Shown one piece after another: positions 1-8,411 of a stretch of DNA of 64,000 nt. The translations under genes were made by a program, and so were the position numbers. The stretch is from DASQPA01 sp963757335 (lineage in GTDB: Bacteria; Acidobacteriota; Thermoanaerobaculia; Multivoradales; UBA5704). Each line of letters opens with the position of its first letter. Position 1 is the stretch's first letter. The notes beneath the pieces are model-generated. The model was not told the origin of the DNA, did no database searches, and was given only the letters and a program-made list of their open reading frames with translations. The stretch is from assembly GCA_963757335.1 (NCBI GenBank), contig CAVWRJ010000008.1:310001-374000 (forward strand). The letters are read 5' to 3'.

Positions 1-470
1 TGAGCTTCGGCGGCTCGGCTCTGACCGGGAGCGAGACCGTGGGCGGTTCGACCCGGCGGCGCGACGTCTACGGGCTGCAGGCCGAGTACACGAACGACCG
101 CTTCACCCTGCGGACGGAGCACATGAACGAGAAGGTCGAGCGCGACATCGACACCACGGGGTCCTACGTCGAGGCCTCCTACTATCTGAACCGGCACTGG
201 CAGGTGGCGGCCGAGGTCGGGCGGGTGCGGGCGGATTTCTTCGGCGCTCCCAAGGCGGGTCTCGCGGCCAACCTCGCCAAGCACGACGAGCTCACGGTCG
301 GCCTCAACTACTGGTTCGACAGCAACTTCGTCCTCAAGGCGAATTTCATGCGGACCGACGGCAACCTCTACGCCCACCCCAACGTGCTGGACCTGCCCGG
401 GGTCGTCGCCGCTGGGGCACTCCATCCGCGCACCGACCTGGTTCTCGTGGGGGGGCAGTTCACGTTCTGA
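1..470 (+). CDS. Porin-like outer-membrane beta-barrel protein, C-terminal part
   Basis: The frame is open from base 3, so the gene begins before the window; about 155 C-terminal residues are present. The segment alternates polar and hydrophobic residues in short strands (LTVGLNYWF, FVLKANFMRT, LVLVGGQFTF) and ends in an aromatic Phe, the usual last residue of an outer-membrane barrel recognised by the Bam machinery. The pattern resembles the C-terminal strands of phosphate-selective-porin-like (OprO/OprP) proteins, but family membership cannot be settled from this fragment. It would sit in the outer membrane as a passive channel. Confidence 0.6.
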   Translation, partial: SFGGSALTGSETVGGSTRRRDVYGLQAEYTNDRFTLRTEHMNEKVERDIDTTGSYVEASYYLNRHWQVAAEVGRVRADFFGAPKAGLAANLAKHDELTVGLNYWFDSNFVLKANFMRTDGNLYAHPNVLDLPGVVAAGALHPRTDLVLVGGQFTF

Positions 471-809
471 AAGCCTCGGGAGCTACGGCGGCCGCGGCCC
501 CGTAATGTCCCCCGTAATCTTCCCCCCTTACTCTTACCCTGTATCCAAACATTGGCAGGTGAGAGCTCGAAACCGTCTCTCCGGTTGCTCTCGGGTCTGG
601 CGGCTGCGGCCGGGGGCAGGGGGGCCCTGGGCGGAGCTGTAGTCGCGGCGGCCGGGCGGAGGGGCCCGGCCGCCGCTGGGCCCAGGGGGAGAGCTGCCGC
701 CCCGGCAGTGGCTTCGCAGGTTCCTCTCGGCCTGTCCTTCGGGCGCTCCGCGCAGCCAGTCGCAGGTCGTCGGACCCTGGCGAAGCCACTCTTGCCTCCC
801 GGCCTTTTC
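471..809. other. Intergenic stretch between convergent genes
   Basis: This 339-base stretch lies between the porin (plus strand) and polX (minus strand). It is very GC-rich. A CCCGTAAT octamer occurs twice around 509-528, and GGGCCC-flanked sequence near 661-685 could fold. No gene with a credible start and ribosome-binding site was found. Open frames crossing it are GC-bias shadows of polX. Confidence 0.4.
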
Positions 810-2573
810 CTACCGGCGGATCGCCTGCAGAAACTCCTCTCGGGGCAGGGTGTTGAGCACGTGCCGGGCTTCGAGCCCCGCCCGCCGGGCCTGCTCGACC
901 CCGCAGCGCATGAGGTCGAGCTCGGTCGTCCGGTGAGCGTCGGTCGAGATGACGATCTTGGTTCCCCGCTCGCGGGCGAGCCGGAGGTGGGTGTCCTTCA
1001 GGTCCAGGCGGTGGGGGTTGGCGTTGAGCTCCAGGGTCACCCCGAGCTTCACCGCCTCCCCGATCACCGCGTCCATGTCGAGAGCGATGGGGCGGCGGCG
1101 GTTGATCAGCCGGCCGGTGGGATGGGCGAAGACGTGGACCCGGGGGTGGCGGAGAGCGGCGAGGACCCGGGCCGTCTGCTCCGCTTCGGAAAGCTCGAAG
1201 CGGGAGTGGACCGAGATCACGACGATATCGAGCTCGTCGAGCATCTCGTCCTCCAGATCGAGCGACCCGTCCGCCAGGATGTCGATCTCCATCCCCCGCA
1301 GGAGAAGGATCTCCGGGTGGCGGGCGCGGACGGCGTCGATCTCCAGCCACTGCTGGCGGGCGCGGGCGGCGTCGAGGCCCTGGACCATGGGAAGGGCCTT
1401 GCTGTGATCGGTGATCGCCGCGTACTCGTAGCCCGCCGCCACGCAGGCTGAGACCATCTCCTCGATCGTGTTCTTGCCGTCCGACCAGGTGGAGTGCATG
1501 TGGAGGTTGCCCTTCAGGTCCTTCACCTCGATCAGCCGGGGGAGGGGCCCCTTCGCCGCCGCCTCGATCTCGCCGCAGTCCTCGCGGAGCTCGGGGGGGA
1601 TCCAGGCGAGCCCCACGGCGGCATAGACCTCCTCTTCGGTCGTACCCGCGATGGGCCGGGCGTTCTCCGGTGCCGCCGCGGGAGCTTCCGGGTCCACCGG
1701 ATCCCCAGGAGCGACCTTGAAGACTCCGTACTCGGAGATCTTCAAGCCGCGCTCGACCCCCCGCCGGCGGAGCTTCACGTTGTGCTCCTTGGAGCCGGTG
1801 AAGTAGACGAGGGCGGCGCCGAAGCAGTCGGGGGGGACGACCCGGAGGTCGACCTGGAGACCGGAGCCCAGGACGACGCTCGTCTTGGTGTCGCCGCTGC
1901 CGAGGACGGTCGCCACCTGGGGATAGGCGAGGAAGCGCTCCATGACCGGCCGCGGCTCCACCGCGGCGGCGAGGAGGTCGATGTCCCCCACGGTCTCCTT
2001 GCGCCGCCGGTAGCTGCCGGCCGCCGCCAGCCGGAGGACCCCGGGGGCGCCCTGCAAGTAGGCGAGGAGGGGGCGGACGTAGCGCTCGGCGTCCCAGAGG
2101 AGCTGGCGCTCGCCGCGGGTCTTCCACTCCTCGATCCCGGCGAGGATCTTCTCCTGGCTCTTCGCCCCGAAGCCGGAGAGGGCGGCGATCCGGCCGCTCT
2201 TCCCCGCCTCTTCCAGGGCCTCGACGGAGTCGATCCCCAGCTCGTCCCACAGCCGGCGGGCCTTCTTCGGCCCCAGGCCGGGGAGGCGCATGAGCTCGAT
2301 CAGGGCACGGGGGAACTCGGCTAAGAGCTCGTCCCGGTAGACCAGAGTTCCGGTCGTCACCATCTCCCGGATGTGGTTCGCCATCTCCTTGCCGATCCCC
2401 GGCAGGCTGGTGAGCGGTGTCCCCTGCTCGACCAAGCGGGCCAGGGGGACGGTCTGCACCTCGACCGTCCGCACCGCGTTCCGGTAGGCCCGGATGCGGA
2501 ACGTGTTCTCCCCCTGGATCTCCAGGATGTCGGCCACCTCGGCCAGGGTGCGGGCGATCTCGACGTTGTCCAC
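810..2573 (-). CDS. polX: DNA polymerase/3'-5' exonuclease PolX
   Basis: A family X DNA polymerase for gap filling in base excision repair, fused to a PHP phosphoesterase domain. Seen in order: N-terminal helix-hairpin-helix repeats (LPGIGKEMANHI and LPGLGPKKA), the nucleotidyltransferase core GSYRRRKETVGDIDLL with the catalytic GDxD pair, and a C-terminal PHP domain opening with HMHSTWSDG. The GTG at 2573 is chosen because GGGAGGA lies 8 bases upstream; a start 27 bases earlier has no ribosome-binding site. The product is 587 aa, typical for bacterial PolX. A hairpin overlapping the ribosome-binding site is listed separately. Neighbours give no functional link. Confidence 0.93.
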   Translation of the reverse strand: MDNVEIARTLAEVADILEIQGENTFRIRAYRNAVRTVEVQTVPLARLVEQGTPLTSLPGIGKEMANHIREMVTTGTLVYRDELLAEFPRALIELMRLPGLGPKKARRLWDELGIDSVEALEEAGKSGRIAALSGFGAKSQEKILAGIEEWKTRGERQLLWDAERYVRPLLAYLQGAPGVLRLAAAGSYRRRKETVGDIDLLAAAVEPRPVMERFLAYPQVATVLGSGDTKTSVVLGSGLQVDLRVVPPDCFGAALVYFTGSKEHNVKLRRRGVERGLKISEYGVFKVAPGDPVDPEAPAAAPENARPIAGTTEEEVYAAVGLAWIPPELREDCGEIEAAAKGPLPRLIEVKDLKGNLHMHSTWSDGKNTIEEMVSACVAAGYEYAAITDHSKALPMVQGLDAARARQQWLEIDAVRARHPEILLLRGMEIDILADGSLDLEDEMLDELDIVVISVHSRFELSEAEQTARVLAALRHPRVHVFAHPTGRLINRRRPIALDMDAVIGEAVKLGVTLELNANPHRLDLKDTHLRLARERGTKIVISTDAHRTTELDLMRCGVEQARRAGLEARHVLNTLPREEFLQAIRR

Positions 2574-2584
2574 AGCTCTATCCT

Positions 2585-2611
2585 CCCGGCGGGGCGGCAA
2601 GCCCCGCCGGG
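2585..2611 (-). promoter_or_regulatory. Hairpin overlapping the polX ribosome-binding site
   Basis: A perfect 11-bp inverted repeat (2585-2595 and 2601-2611) with a 5-base loop lies between the small precursor gene and polX. There is no T-tract, so it is a poor intrinsic terminator. The 3' arm, read on the minus strand, ends in GGG, which is also the start of the polX Shine-Dalgarno GGGAGGA. The hairpin could therefore attenuate read-through or hide the ribosome-binding site. Its role is inferred. Confidence 0.45.
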
Positions 2612-2630
2612 GGAATGGTAGCTGAAACCG

Positions 2631-2804
2631 TCAGAGGCAGAACTGTGGGCAGGTGTTGGCCGCGAGCGTGATGCACCGGTTGCAGTAGGAGGGTTGCGAA
2701 CAGGCGAGCTGCGACAGACCGCCGTTCGCGTCCGTCAGGTGTTCGCCATCCAGGCTGCGCAGGGTCTCGCGGTTGAGCACCATCTTCTTGACTGTCTTCT
2801 TCAT
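2631..2804 (-). CDS. Class I lanthipeptide-like precursor peptide
   Basis: A 57-residue peptide with an N-terminal leader MKKTVKKMVLNRETLRSL, an acidic linker and a double-glycine end (DANGG at about 25-29), followed by a core of about 28 residues with five Cys and several Ser/Thr. The KKxxLNxETLxxL leader followed by GG is the hallmark of leader-type class I lanthipeptide-like precursors. The start has a clear ribosome-binding site (AAAGGAG, 6 bases before ATG). No LanB, LanC, LanM or dedicated transporter lies in the window, so the modifying enzymes would be elsewhere or absent. Modification and export are inferred from the leader only. Confidence 0.72.
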   Translation of the reverse strand: MKKTVKKMVLNRETLRSLDGEHLTDANGGLSQLACSQPSYCNRCITLAANTCPQFCL

Positions 2805-2890
2805 GCGTAGCTCCTTTCGTCCTCTGGGATTCGGCAGGAAGATACAGCAGTTCCAGCGCTACGATATCGCCTTGGCGAAAAGAGGAGGGA

Positions 2891-3259
2891 ATGCATAAGC
2901 TCACGCTCGTCATGCTCTGGGTGCTCGGCATCTTCTTTGTGCTGGCGGGGAGCTTTCACTTCCTCCGGCCGGGGGTGTACGTGAAGATCGTGCCGCCCTA
3001 CCTGCCGTGGCCCCGGCAGCTGGTCTACCTGAGCGGGATCGCCGAGGTGGCCCTGGGGGTGCTGGTCCTCATCCCGCGCTACCGGGTCCCCGCCGCCTGG
3101 GGGTTGATCGCGCTCCTCCTTGCGGTGTTTCCGGCCAACCTTCACATGGCTCTCCACCCGGAGCTGTTCAGGAAGATCAGCCCCGTCGTTCTCTGGCTCC
3201 GGCTGCCGCTCCAGGGGGTGCTGATCGCCTGGGTCTACTGGTATACGCGGGGAGGTTGA
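2891..3259 (+). CDS. DoxX-like small membrane protein
   Basis: A 122-aa protein with four predicted membrane helices (about residues 4-24, 42-61, 67-86 and 96-116). The pattern, including FHFLRPGVYVKIVPPYLPWP and the SGIAEVALGVLVLIP helix, matches the DoxX/DUF417-type family often annotated as DoxX family protein. The role in the inner membrane is not established. The ribosome-binding site (AGGAGG, 2883-2888) is unusually close to the ATG; Met8 could be an alternative start. The 3' end overlaps the convergent rlmN end by 25 bases. Confidence 0.7.
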   Translation: MHKLTLVMLWVLGIFFVLAGSFHFLRPGVYVKIVPPYLPWPRQLVYLSGIAEVALGVLVLIPRYRVPAAWGLIALLLAVFPANLHMALHPELFRKISPVVLWLRLPLQGVLIAWVYWYTRGG

Positions 3260-4401
3260 CGCGCGGGACTTCGGACCGGGAGGGCCGGAGCCTCTGCCGC
3301 CGCCTCCCGCCGCACCAGCTGACCGCACGCCCCCTGCACGTCCCGGCTGCGGCTGCGCCGCACCGAAATGAAGCAGCCGTGCTGGCGCAGGCGAGCGGCG
3401 AAGGCCTGGAGGCGCTCTTCCGCCGGCTCGCGGAAGGTGGTCTGGGCGTGCTCGTTCAAGGGGATGAGGTTGAGGTTGTGCCGGTGGCGCAGATCGCCCA
3501 GCCAGGCGGCCAGGCGGTCGGCGTCCGCCTCCGTGTCGTTGACCCCGGAGAGGAGCACATACTCGAAGAGGAGGCGTTCGCCGCGTTTCAGCTCCCAGGC
3601 ATCGAGCGCCTGGCGGAGGCGGGCCAGGTTCCAGGCGCGGTTGACCGGCATGGTGGTGGAGCGGGCGGCGTCGGTCGTGGCGTTTATCGAGACGGCGAGC
3701 TGCGGCCGGGGCTCCAGCCGCGCCAGCCGCTCGAGGCCGGAGACCAGGCCGGCGGTCGAGACCGTGATCCGGCGCGCCGAGAGCCCGGCACCCTCTTTAT
3801 GGCAGAGGACGGTGATGGCGCGGTGGACATGATCGAGGTTGTGGAGCGGCTCGCCCATCCCCATGAAGAGAAGGAAGAGCCGTTCGCCGTTTCTCGGCCC
3901 CAGCTCGTGCATGAGAGCCAGGACCTGTCCCACGATCTCCCCGGCCGAGAGGTTCCGCACGATCCCCATGGCGCCGGTGGCGCAGAAGGTACAGCCGAGA
4001 GCGCAGCCCACCTGGCTCGACACGCAGTAGGTGACCCGCGGATCGCCGTCCCGGCGCGGCATGTGGACGGCCTCGATCCGGTGACCATCGGAGAGCCCGA
4101 GCACGAGCCGGGTGGCACCGTCCTCCGAGGGGTGGCGTTCGAGGATCTTCGGGAGCGAAAGATCGGTATGGCCTCCCAGCCAGGCGAGGGTCTGCCGCGA
4201 GAGGAAGGGAGTTCCCCCCTGCCAGGTGCGGACCCGCTGCAACCGCGCCCAGACGTGCTCCGGGCGGCCCGGACACACCACCGCCCCGGTCGCCCCGGCG
4301 GCGAAATCCTCGGGGAGCAGGGCCCAGGCGGAGGGCAGCCCCTCCCGCTCGGGGGCTGAGGCGTCCCATGGGTTGGCGGGAAGGGGGGTGGCAAGGGACA
4401 T
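3235..4401 (-). CDS. rlmN: 23S rRNA (adenine2503-C2)-methyltransferase RlmN
   Basis: A radical SAM enzyme that methylates A2503 of 23S rRNA and A37 of some tRNAs. Seen: the SAM-cluster motif CALGCTFC (CxxxCxxC), the MGMGEPLHN glycine-rich motif, the VNRAWNL region, the LSGVNDTEADA segment, and the C-terminal ACGQL holding the second catalytic Cys. Length 388 aa is normal. The start at 4401 lacks a Shine-Dalgarno; instead a TACACT -10-like box lies 7 bases upstream, suggesting leaderless mRNA. The C-terminus overlaps the DoxX-like gene end to end. A degenerate repeat array begins about 80 bases upstream. Confidence 0.92.
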   Translation of the reverse strand: MSLATPLPANPWDASAPEREGLPSAWALLPEDFAAGATGAVVCPGRPEHVWARLQRVRTWQGGTPFLSRQTLAWLGGHTDLSLPKILERHPSEDGATRLVLGLSDGHRIEAVHMPRRDGDPRVTYCVSSQVGCALGCTFCATGAMGIVRNLSAGEIVGQVLALMHELGPRNGERLFLLFMGMGEPLHNLDHVHRAITVLCHKEGAGLSARRITVSTAGLVSGLERLARLEPRPQLAVSINATTDAARSTTMPVNRAWNLARLRQALDAWELKRGERLLFEYVLLSGVNDTEADADRLAAWLGDLRHRHNLNLIPLNEHAQTTFREPAEERLQAFAARLRQHGCFISVRRSRSRDVQGACGQLVRREAAAEAPALPVRSPARQPPRVYQ

Positions 4402-4408
4402 CGGGGGG

Positions 4409-4414
4409 AGTGTA
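4409..4414 (-). promoter_or_regulatory. -10-like box 7 bases before rlmN
   Basis: On the minus strand TACACT is followed by seven C/G bases and then the rlmN ATG, with no Shine-Dalgarno in between. This geometry fits a leaderless transcript. No clear -35 box is visible. Three other genes in the window have the same arrangement. Confidence 0.45.
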
Positions 4415-4480
4415 GCGGATCGGGCCTTTATACTTGGCGCACGGGAAGGGGATGGGGGGAGGACAGGTACGGTTTGCCGA

Positions 4481-4761
4481 CCCCGTGTCTCAGACTCTGC
4501 GCCCCCGTACTCTGAGTCTGAGCCCCTGTAGCTCTGAGTCTGAGCCCCCGTGTCTCCGGCCTGGAGACCCGTATCCCTGAGCCTGCGCCCCTGTGTCTCT
4601 GAGTCTGCGCCCCGTGTCTCTGGCCTGGAGACCCGTATCTCGAACCTTGCGCCCCCGTATCTCCGAGTCGGAGTCCCCCTATCTCTGGTCTGGAGCCCCG
4701 TCCCCTGACTTTGAGACGCCTCGCTCACGCTTGGAGAGCCGTATCTCGGATCTGGATCGAC
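4481..4761. repeat. Degenerate 20-23 bp tandem repeat array (about 13 units)
   Basis: The stretch divides into about thirteen units of 20-23 bp, typically CCCCGTATCTCTGAGTCTGC plus one or two bases. Most keep a C-rich start, a CTGAGTCTG-like or CTGGCCTGGAG core and a GC end. No two units are identical. Read on either strand the array gives roughly heptapeptide-periodic frames, but there is no convincing start or family match, so it is treated as non-coding. It lies upstream of rlmN and 270 bases upstream of the RlpA-like gene. It shares period and a GAGTC/GACTC core with the array at 25912-26235. Function unknown. Confidence 0.75.
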
Positions 4762-5034
4762 CTGCTCATGGCTTGGAGCGCTGTGGCGGGGAACTCGGTC
4801 GTGCGGCGGCTCGCCGTTTTCCCGGTCTGCAAGGAACCCTACGGCGAAGGGTTCCTCCCGACTGGGCGGGCGGGTGGAAGTCGGCGACCCGAACCCGCGC
4901 TCTCTCGCTCTTCGGCGAGGACGCGATAGAGTCATCGCGAGGCCACTCGAGCAAGCAGTGTCGGCCGTAAGGATCTACATAGAAGGCAATTCCGCCGCGC
5001 GAAAATCTGTTTTCTCTAAACGAGGAGACATATT
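4762..5034. other. Intergenic stretch with a 9-bp stem-loop
   Basis: Between the repeat array and the RlpA-like gene. The only clear structure is a perfect stem AGGAACCCT (4832-4840) with AGGGTTCCT (4848-4856) around a 7-base loop. It has no T-tract. No gene is supported here. Confidence 0.4.
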
Positions 5035-5490
5035 TTGCGCCGAGCGAGGACCGCTTTCGCCACGATTTTTGCCGCCTGCCTCCTGGTGGTGTACGTGACC
5101 TCGGCGGTCCGCCTGGATCGGGCTGTTGCGGCGGCTCCCTTGCAGTCGCGATCGGCGCTGGCCGGTGAGGCAGCCGGCAATCTCGATCCCTCACTCGATC
5201 TCCCAGCGGTCGGCGAGGCCGTCTACTACGGCGCCGAGCTGGCCGGGAATCCAACGGCGAGCGGCGAGATCTTCGATCCCACCCTCTTGACCGCCGCCCA
5301 TCGCACTCTCCCCTTGGGTTCCGAGGTCCAGGTGACCAACCTCGGCAACGGCCTGTCGACCGTAGTTCGCATCAACGACCGCGGCCCCTACTCGGGCGAC
5401 TCCATCATCGACCTCTCGACCGCTGCCGCCCAGAAGATCGGCCTGCTTCCCAGGGGGAGCGGGCGGGTCCAGCTGGAGCGGGTGCGGTAA
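5035..5490 (+). CDS. RlpA-like double-psi beta-barrel envelope protein
   Basis: A 151-aa exported protein. An N-terminal hydrophobic signal segment (about residues 8-33) is followed by an RlpA-type double-psi beta-barrel, seen in AVYYGAELAGNPTASGEIFD, LTAAHRTLPLGSEVQVTN, VVRINDRGPYSG and IIDLSTAAAQKIGL. RlpA proteins bind or cleave denuded peptidoglycan at division sites. The Asp of NDRGPY and the His of TAAHRTLP correspond to catalytic-site positions in lytic RlpA. The start is a TTG at 5035, chosen because GAGGAG (5022-5027) lies 7 bases upstream. No SPOR domain is present. Confidence 0.85.
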   Translation: MRRARTAFATIFAACLLVVYVTSAVRLDRAVAAAPLQSRSALAGEAAGNLDPSLDLPAVGEAVYYGAELAGNPTASGEIFDPTLLTAAHRTLPLGSEVQVTNLGNGLSTVVRINDRGPYSGDSIIDLSTAAAQKIGLLPRGSGRVQLERVR

Positions 5491-5579
5491 CACAAAGTTT
5501 CGGCTATAAGCTGGTACGATCGGAGGCAAGGGCCGGCGCCTTGACCGGCCGTTCACCGCCATCTTCCTAGGAGGACTCC

Positions 5580-5924
5580 ATGGCCAGGATCTCGAGTGTC
5601 CGTATCACCAAGGCTGCCGCCGCACTTTGTACCGCCCTGCTCTGTTCCGCCGGTATGCCCGCGATCGTGGCTGCGCAGGATCTCAGTCCCACCCAGCAGC
5701 AGGTGGAGCCGGCGAAACAGGCACCGTCCGCCGGGTACGATTTCGTCTACGCTACAGGCCCAGCTTACTGTTGTCTGGACGATTGGCAGGGCGGTAGTGT
5801 CTGCCCACCGGGGGAGCGACTGGCAAGCTATTGCGACTGGGGCTGTGATAGCGGCTGTGGCACTTTCTCTTGTGTCACCCAGGGGAGTGGCGGAAAGGGC
5901 GGAGGCCCGGTCTGCTTTCAGTGA
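5580..5924 (+). CDS. Secreted cysteine-rich mini-protein
   Basis: A 114-aa protein with a strong ribosome-binding site (AGGAGG just before ATG 5580). Residues 1-34 form a signal peptide (ALCTALLCSAGMPAIVAAQ), then a Gln/Pro-rich linker, then a Cys-rich C-terminal domain of about 55 residues containing eight Cys and many Gly (YCCLDDW, CDWGCDSGCGTFSC). The spacing suggests a disulfide-bonded or metal-binding extracellular mini-domain. No family was recognised. Another protein of the same architecture lies at 32729-33025. Function unknown. Confidence 0.65.
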   Translation: MARISSVRITKAAAALCTALLCSAGMPAIVAAQDLSPTQQQVEPAKQAPSAGYDFVYATGPAYCCLDDWQGGSVCPPGERLASYCDWGCDSGCGTFSCVTQGSGGKGGGPVCFQ

Positions 5925-5987
5925 TCCTTCCGCTCTAGACAAGAGGCGCCGCCGGGCTCGGCGACACCGGCGGCACCTTCCGGGAGA

Positions 5988-7121
5988 TCAGACCCCGGCG
6001 GCGGGCTCCGGGGAGCGTCCGTTCTTCCCGTAGACCATCGTCGCCTCTCCGCTCATCTCGTTGTTGCGTACCGCCGCCCCGTCCGCCAGGCGGGTGAGGA
6101 AGGAGGGGGCCCAGCGAGAGCCGCTCTGCCAGCCGGTACGGACTTCGTTGCCCGCGCTGCCGCCGTCCGCCGGGGAGGGGAGGAGGCGGTTGACGAGTTG
6201 GAGGGCGCGAGCGGTCAGGTTGGGCAGGAGAGCCGCCGCCAAGGTCGCGGCGCGGGCCTGCGGGGTGAGGATCAGGTGCGGCTCGCCGTAGCGGCAGGCT
6301 TTAACGATACGGCGGGCGGCGCGCTCGCCGGCCATCGAGGAGAGGGGGAGGGAGTCCGAGAGGGCGAACCAGGCGAACTCCTCCCGCTGGCGCCCCTTGA
6401 ACCGGGCGTTGACGTGCGAGCCGGTGCGCATCAGGCCCGGGCAGACCGTGGTGACCCGAATCCCTTCCTTGGCGAGCTCGGCCTGGAGGCCGTTCGAGAG
6501 GCCGACCAGGGCGAACTTGCTCGCCGAGTAGGGGACGAGGTGCGGCACCGCGATCTTGCCGCCGATCGAGGCGATGTTGACGATCCGCCCACCGCCCTGC
6601 TGGCGCAGGTGGGGGAGGGCGGCCAAAGTCGTATAGAGCGGCCCCCAGAAGTGGACCGCCATGGCGTTCTCGAAGTCCTCGACCGTCATGTGTTCGAGCG
6701 GCCCCACCTGGATGATCCCGGCGTTGTTGACCACCACGTCCAGGCGGCCGAAGCGCTCGGCCGCCCGCTCGACCACCCATTCCATGTCGCTCTGACTGCC
6801 GACATCGGCGGGGAGGGCGAGGACGCGCGCCCCGGCGAGGGCGGTGAGCTCGCGGCGGGCGAGATCGAGCTCGGCCGGCTCGCGCGCCACGATCGTGAGG
6901 CGCGCTCCAGCGGTGGCGAAACGGCGGGCCAGGAGGAGTCCCAGCCCGCGCGATCCACCGGTGATGAGGACCGATTTGCCCTGGAAGTCCATGGGCGGGC
7001 TCCGCCGCACGGCGCGGGCGGCGAGGGCGAGCCCCACCACCGTCGCGGCCGTCGCCACCATGGCGAAGGCGGCAGTCGGTGCCGCCACCTCGCGCAGAGC
7101 TTCTCGGTCCGTCACCTTCAC
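5988..7121 (-). CDS. Short-chain dehydrogenase/reductase
   Basis: A 377-aa NAD(P)-dependent oxidoreductase. An N-terminal extension with one hydrophobic helix (about 16-37) precedes a classical SDR fold: TGGSRGLG cofactor loop, [12 protein letters not shown], a Ser in NIASIGGK and the YSASK catalytic Tyr/Lys. The C-terminal 100 residues are an extension without known motifs. The GTG at 7121 overlaps the stop of the alcohol dehydrogenase (GTGA), so translation is coupled. It belongs to the SRPBCC, alcohol dehydrogenase, SDR operon. The substrate is unknown; the membrane anchor suggests a hydrophobic one. Confidence 0.87.
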   Translation of the reverse strand: MKVTDREALREVAAPTAAFAMVATAATVVGLALAARAVRRSPPMDFQGKSVLITGGSRGLGLLLARRFATAGARLTIVAREPAELDLARRELTALAGARVLALPADVGSQSDMEWVVERAAERFGRLDVVVNNAGIIQVGPLEHMTVEDFENAMAVHFWGPLYTTLAALPHLRQQGGGRIVNIASIGGKIAVPHLVPYSASKFALVGLSNGLQAELAKEGIRVTTVCPGLMRTGSHVNARFKGRQREEFAWFALSDSLPLSSMAGERAARRIVKACRYGEPHLILTPQARAATLAAALLPNLTARALQLVNRLLPSPADGGSAGNEVRTGWQSGSRWAPSFLTRLADGAAVRNNEMSGEATMVYGKNGRSPEPAAGV

Positions 7122-8383
7122 GAAACCTGCTCCTTGCCGTTCCCGCCCATCCCGTAGCTCGGACCGTGCTCGTGGCTGTGACCGCTCGTGTAGCCACGCT
7201 TGGCGCCGAAATCGCCCGGCTTCAAGACGATCTTGATGCAGTGGTCCTCCTTGTCGCGGAACATCTTGTAGCCGTCGGCCGCCTCGTCGAGCTTCAGCCG
7301 GTGGCTGATCACCCGCGAGGGGTCGATGTCCCCGGAGACGATCCGCTCGAGGAGCGGCCGCATGTAGCGCTGGACGTGGGTCTGGCCCATCTTGAGGGTC
7401 AGCCCCTTCTGGAAGGAGGCGCCGAAGTTCACCTTGTCGAGGAGGCCGCCGTAGACGCCGGGGATCGACACCGTCCCCCCCTTGCGGCAGGCCTGGAGGG
7501 CCTCCCTTAAGGCGTGGGGCCGATCGGTTTCCATCCGGAGGGCCTGCTTGGCCTTGTCGTAGTAGGCGTCGAAGGTCGTGCCGTGGGCCTCCATACCGAC
7601 CGCGTCGATGCAGCAGTCGGGACCCTGGCCGCCGGTCATCTCGCGGAGCGCCTCGATCGAGCCGGACTCCTCGTAGTCGATGGTCTCGGCCCGCCCCCAG
7701 TTGCGGGCGAGGCGCAGGCGCTCGGGGAAGCGGTCGATGGCGATCACCCGCTCGGCACCGAGGAGCCAGGCGCTCTGGATGGCGAACTGGCCGACCGGCC
7801 CGCAGCCCCAGACGGCCACCGTGTCGCCGGGCTGGATGTTGCAGTTCTCGGCCGCCATGTAGCCGGTGGGGAAGATGTCGGAGAGGAAGAGGACCTGATC
7901 GTCGTCGAGCCCCTCGGGGATCTTCAGGGGGCCGACGTCGGCGAAGGGGACGCGGGCGTACTCGGCCTGCCCGCCGGCGTAGCCGCCGGTCAGGTGGGAG
8001 TAGCCGAAGAGCCCGGCGGGGGAGTAGCCGTAGGCCTTCTCCGCCATCCAGGCGTTGGGGTTCGAGTTGTCGCAGAGCGAGAAGAGCTGCCGCTCGCAGT
8101 AGAAGCAGTGGCCGCAGGAAATCGTGAAGGGGACGACGACGCGGTCGCCGACGGCGAGGTTCTTGACCCCATGCCCAAGCTCGACCACCTCGCCCATGAA
8201 CTCGTGGCCGAGGATGTCCCCCTTCTGCATGGTCGGGATGTAGCCGTCCAGGAGGTGGAGGTCGGAGCCGCAGATCGCGGTCGAGGTGATGCGGACGATG
8301 GCGTCTCTCTGGTTGAGGATCTTGGGGTCGGGGACGGTCTCGACCCGGACGTCGTTGGTGGCGTTCCAGCACAGTGCTCTCAT
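7118..8383 (-). CDS. Zinc-dependent alcohol dehydrogenase
   Basis: A 421-aa medium-chain dehydrogenase related to glutathione-independent formaldehyde dehydrogenases and threonine-type dehydrogenases. Seen: catalytic zinc ligands in CGSDLHL and GHEFMGEV, the structural-zinc cysteines in [18 protein letters not shown], and the Rossmann motif [11 protein letters not shown]. The C-terminal end is Gly/His-rich ([18 protein letters not shown]). It is the middle gene of a three-gene minus-strand operon. An ADH/SDR/SRPBCC trio is commonly seen in stress or solvent-tolerance clusters, but the natural substrate cannot be read from sequence. Confidence 0.88.
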   Translation of the reverse strand: MRALCWNATNDVRVETVPDPKILNQRDAIVRITSTAICGSDLHLLDGYIPTMQKGDILGHEFMGEVVELGHGVKNLAVGDRVVVPFTISCGHCFYCERQLFSLCDNSNPNAWMAEKAYGYSPAGLFGYSHLTGGYAGGQAEYARVPFADVGPLKIPEGLDDDQVLFLSDIFPTGYMAAENCNIQPGDTVAVWGCGPVGQFAIQSAWLLGAERVIAIDRFPERLRLARNWGRAETIDYEESGSIEALREMTGGQGPDCCIDAVGMEAHGTTFDAYYDKAKQALRMETDRPHALREALQACRKGGTVSIPGVYGGLLDKVNFGASFQKGLTLKMGQTHVQRYMRPLLERIVSGDIDPSRVISHRLKLDEAADGYKMFRDKEDHCIKIVLKPGDFGAKRGYTSGHSHEHGPSYGMGGNGKEQVS

Positions 8384-8411
8384 GATGATGTTCTCCTGGC
8401 CGCCCGGCCGT

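Noticed and set aside
460..2250. Long Arg/Pro-rich open frame antisense or out of frame to polX
   Set aside because: Same span and strand as polX but a shifted frame, with low-complexity Arg/Gly/Pro composition and no motif; typical of high-GC DNA. Similar shadows at 9348-11702, 16746-18452 and 39978-41600 were rejected for the same reason.
4593..4970. Open frame across the first repeat array
   Set aside because: Product of the 22-bp periodicity; no start signal, no homologous domain recognised.
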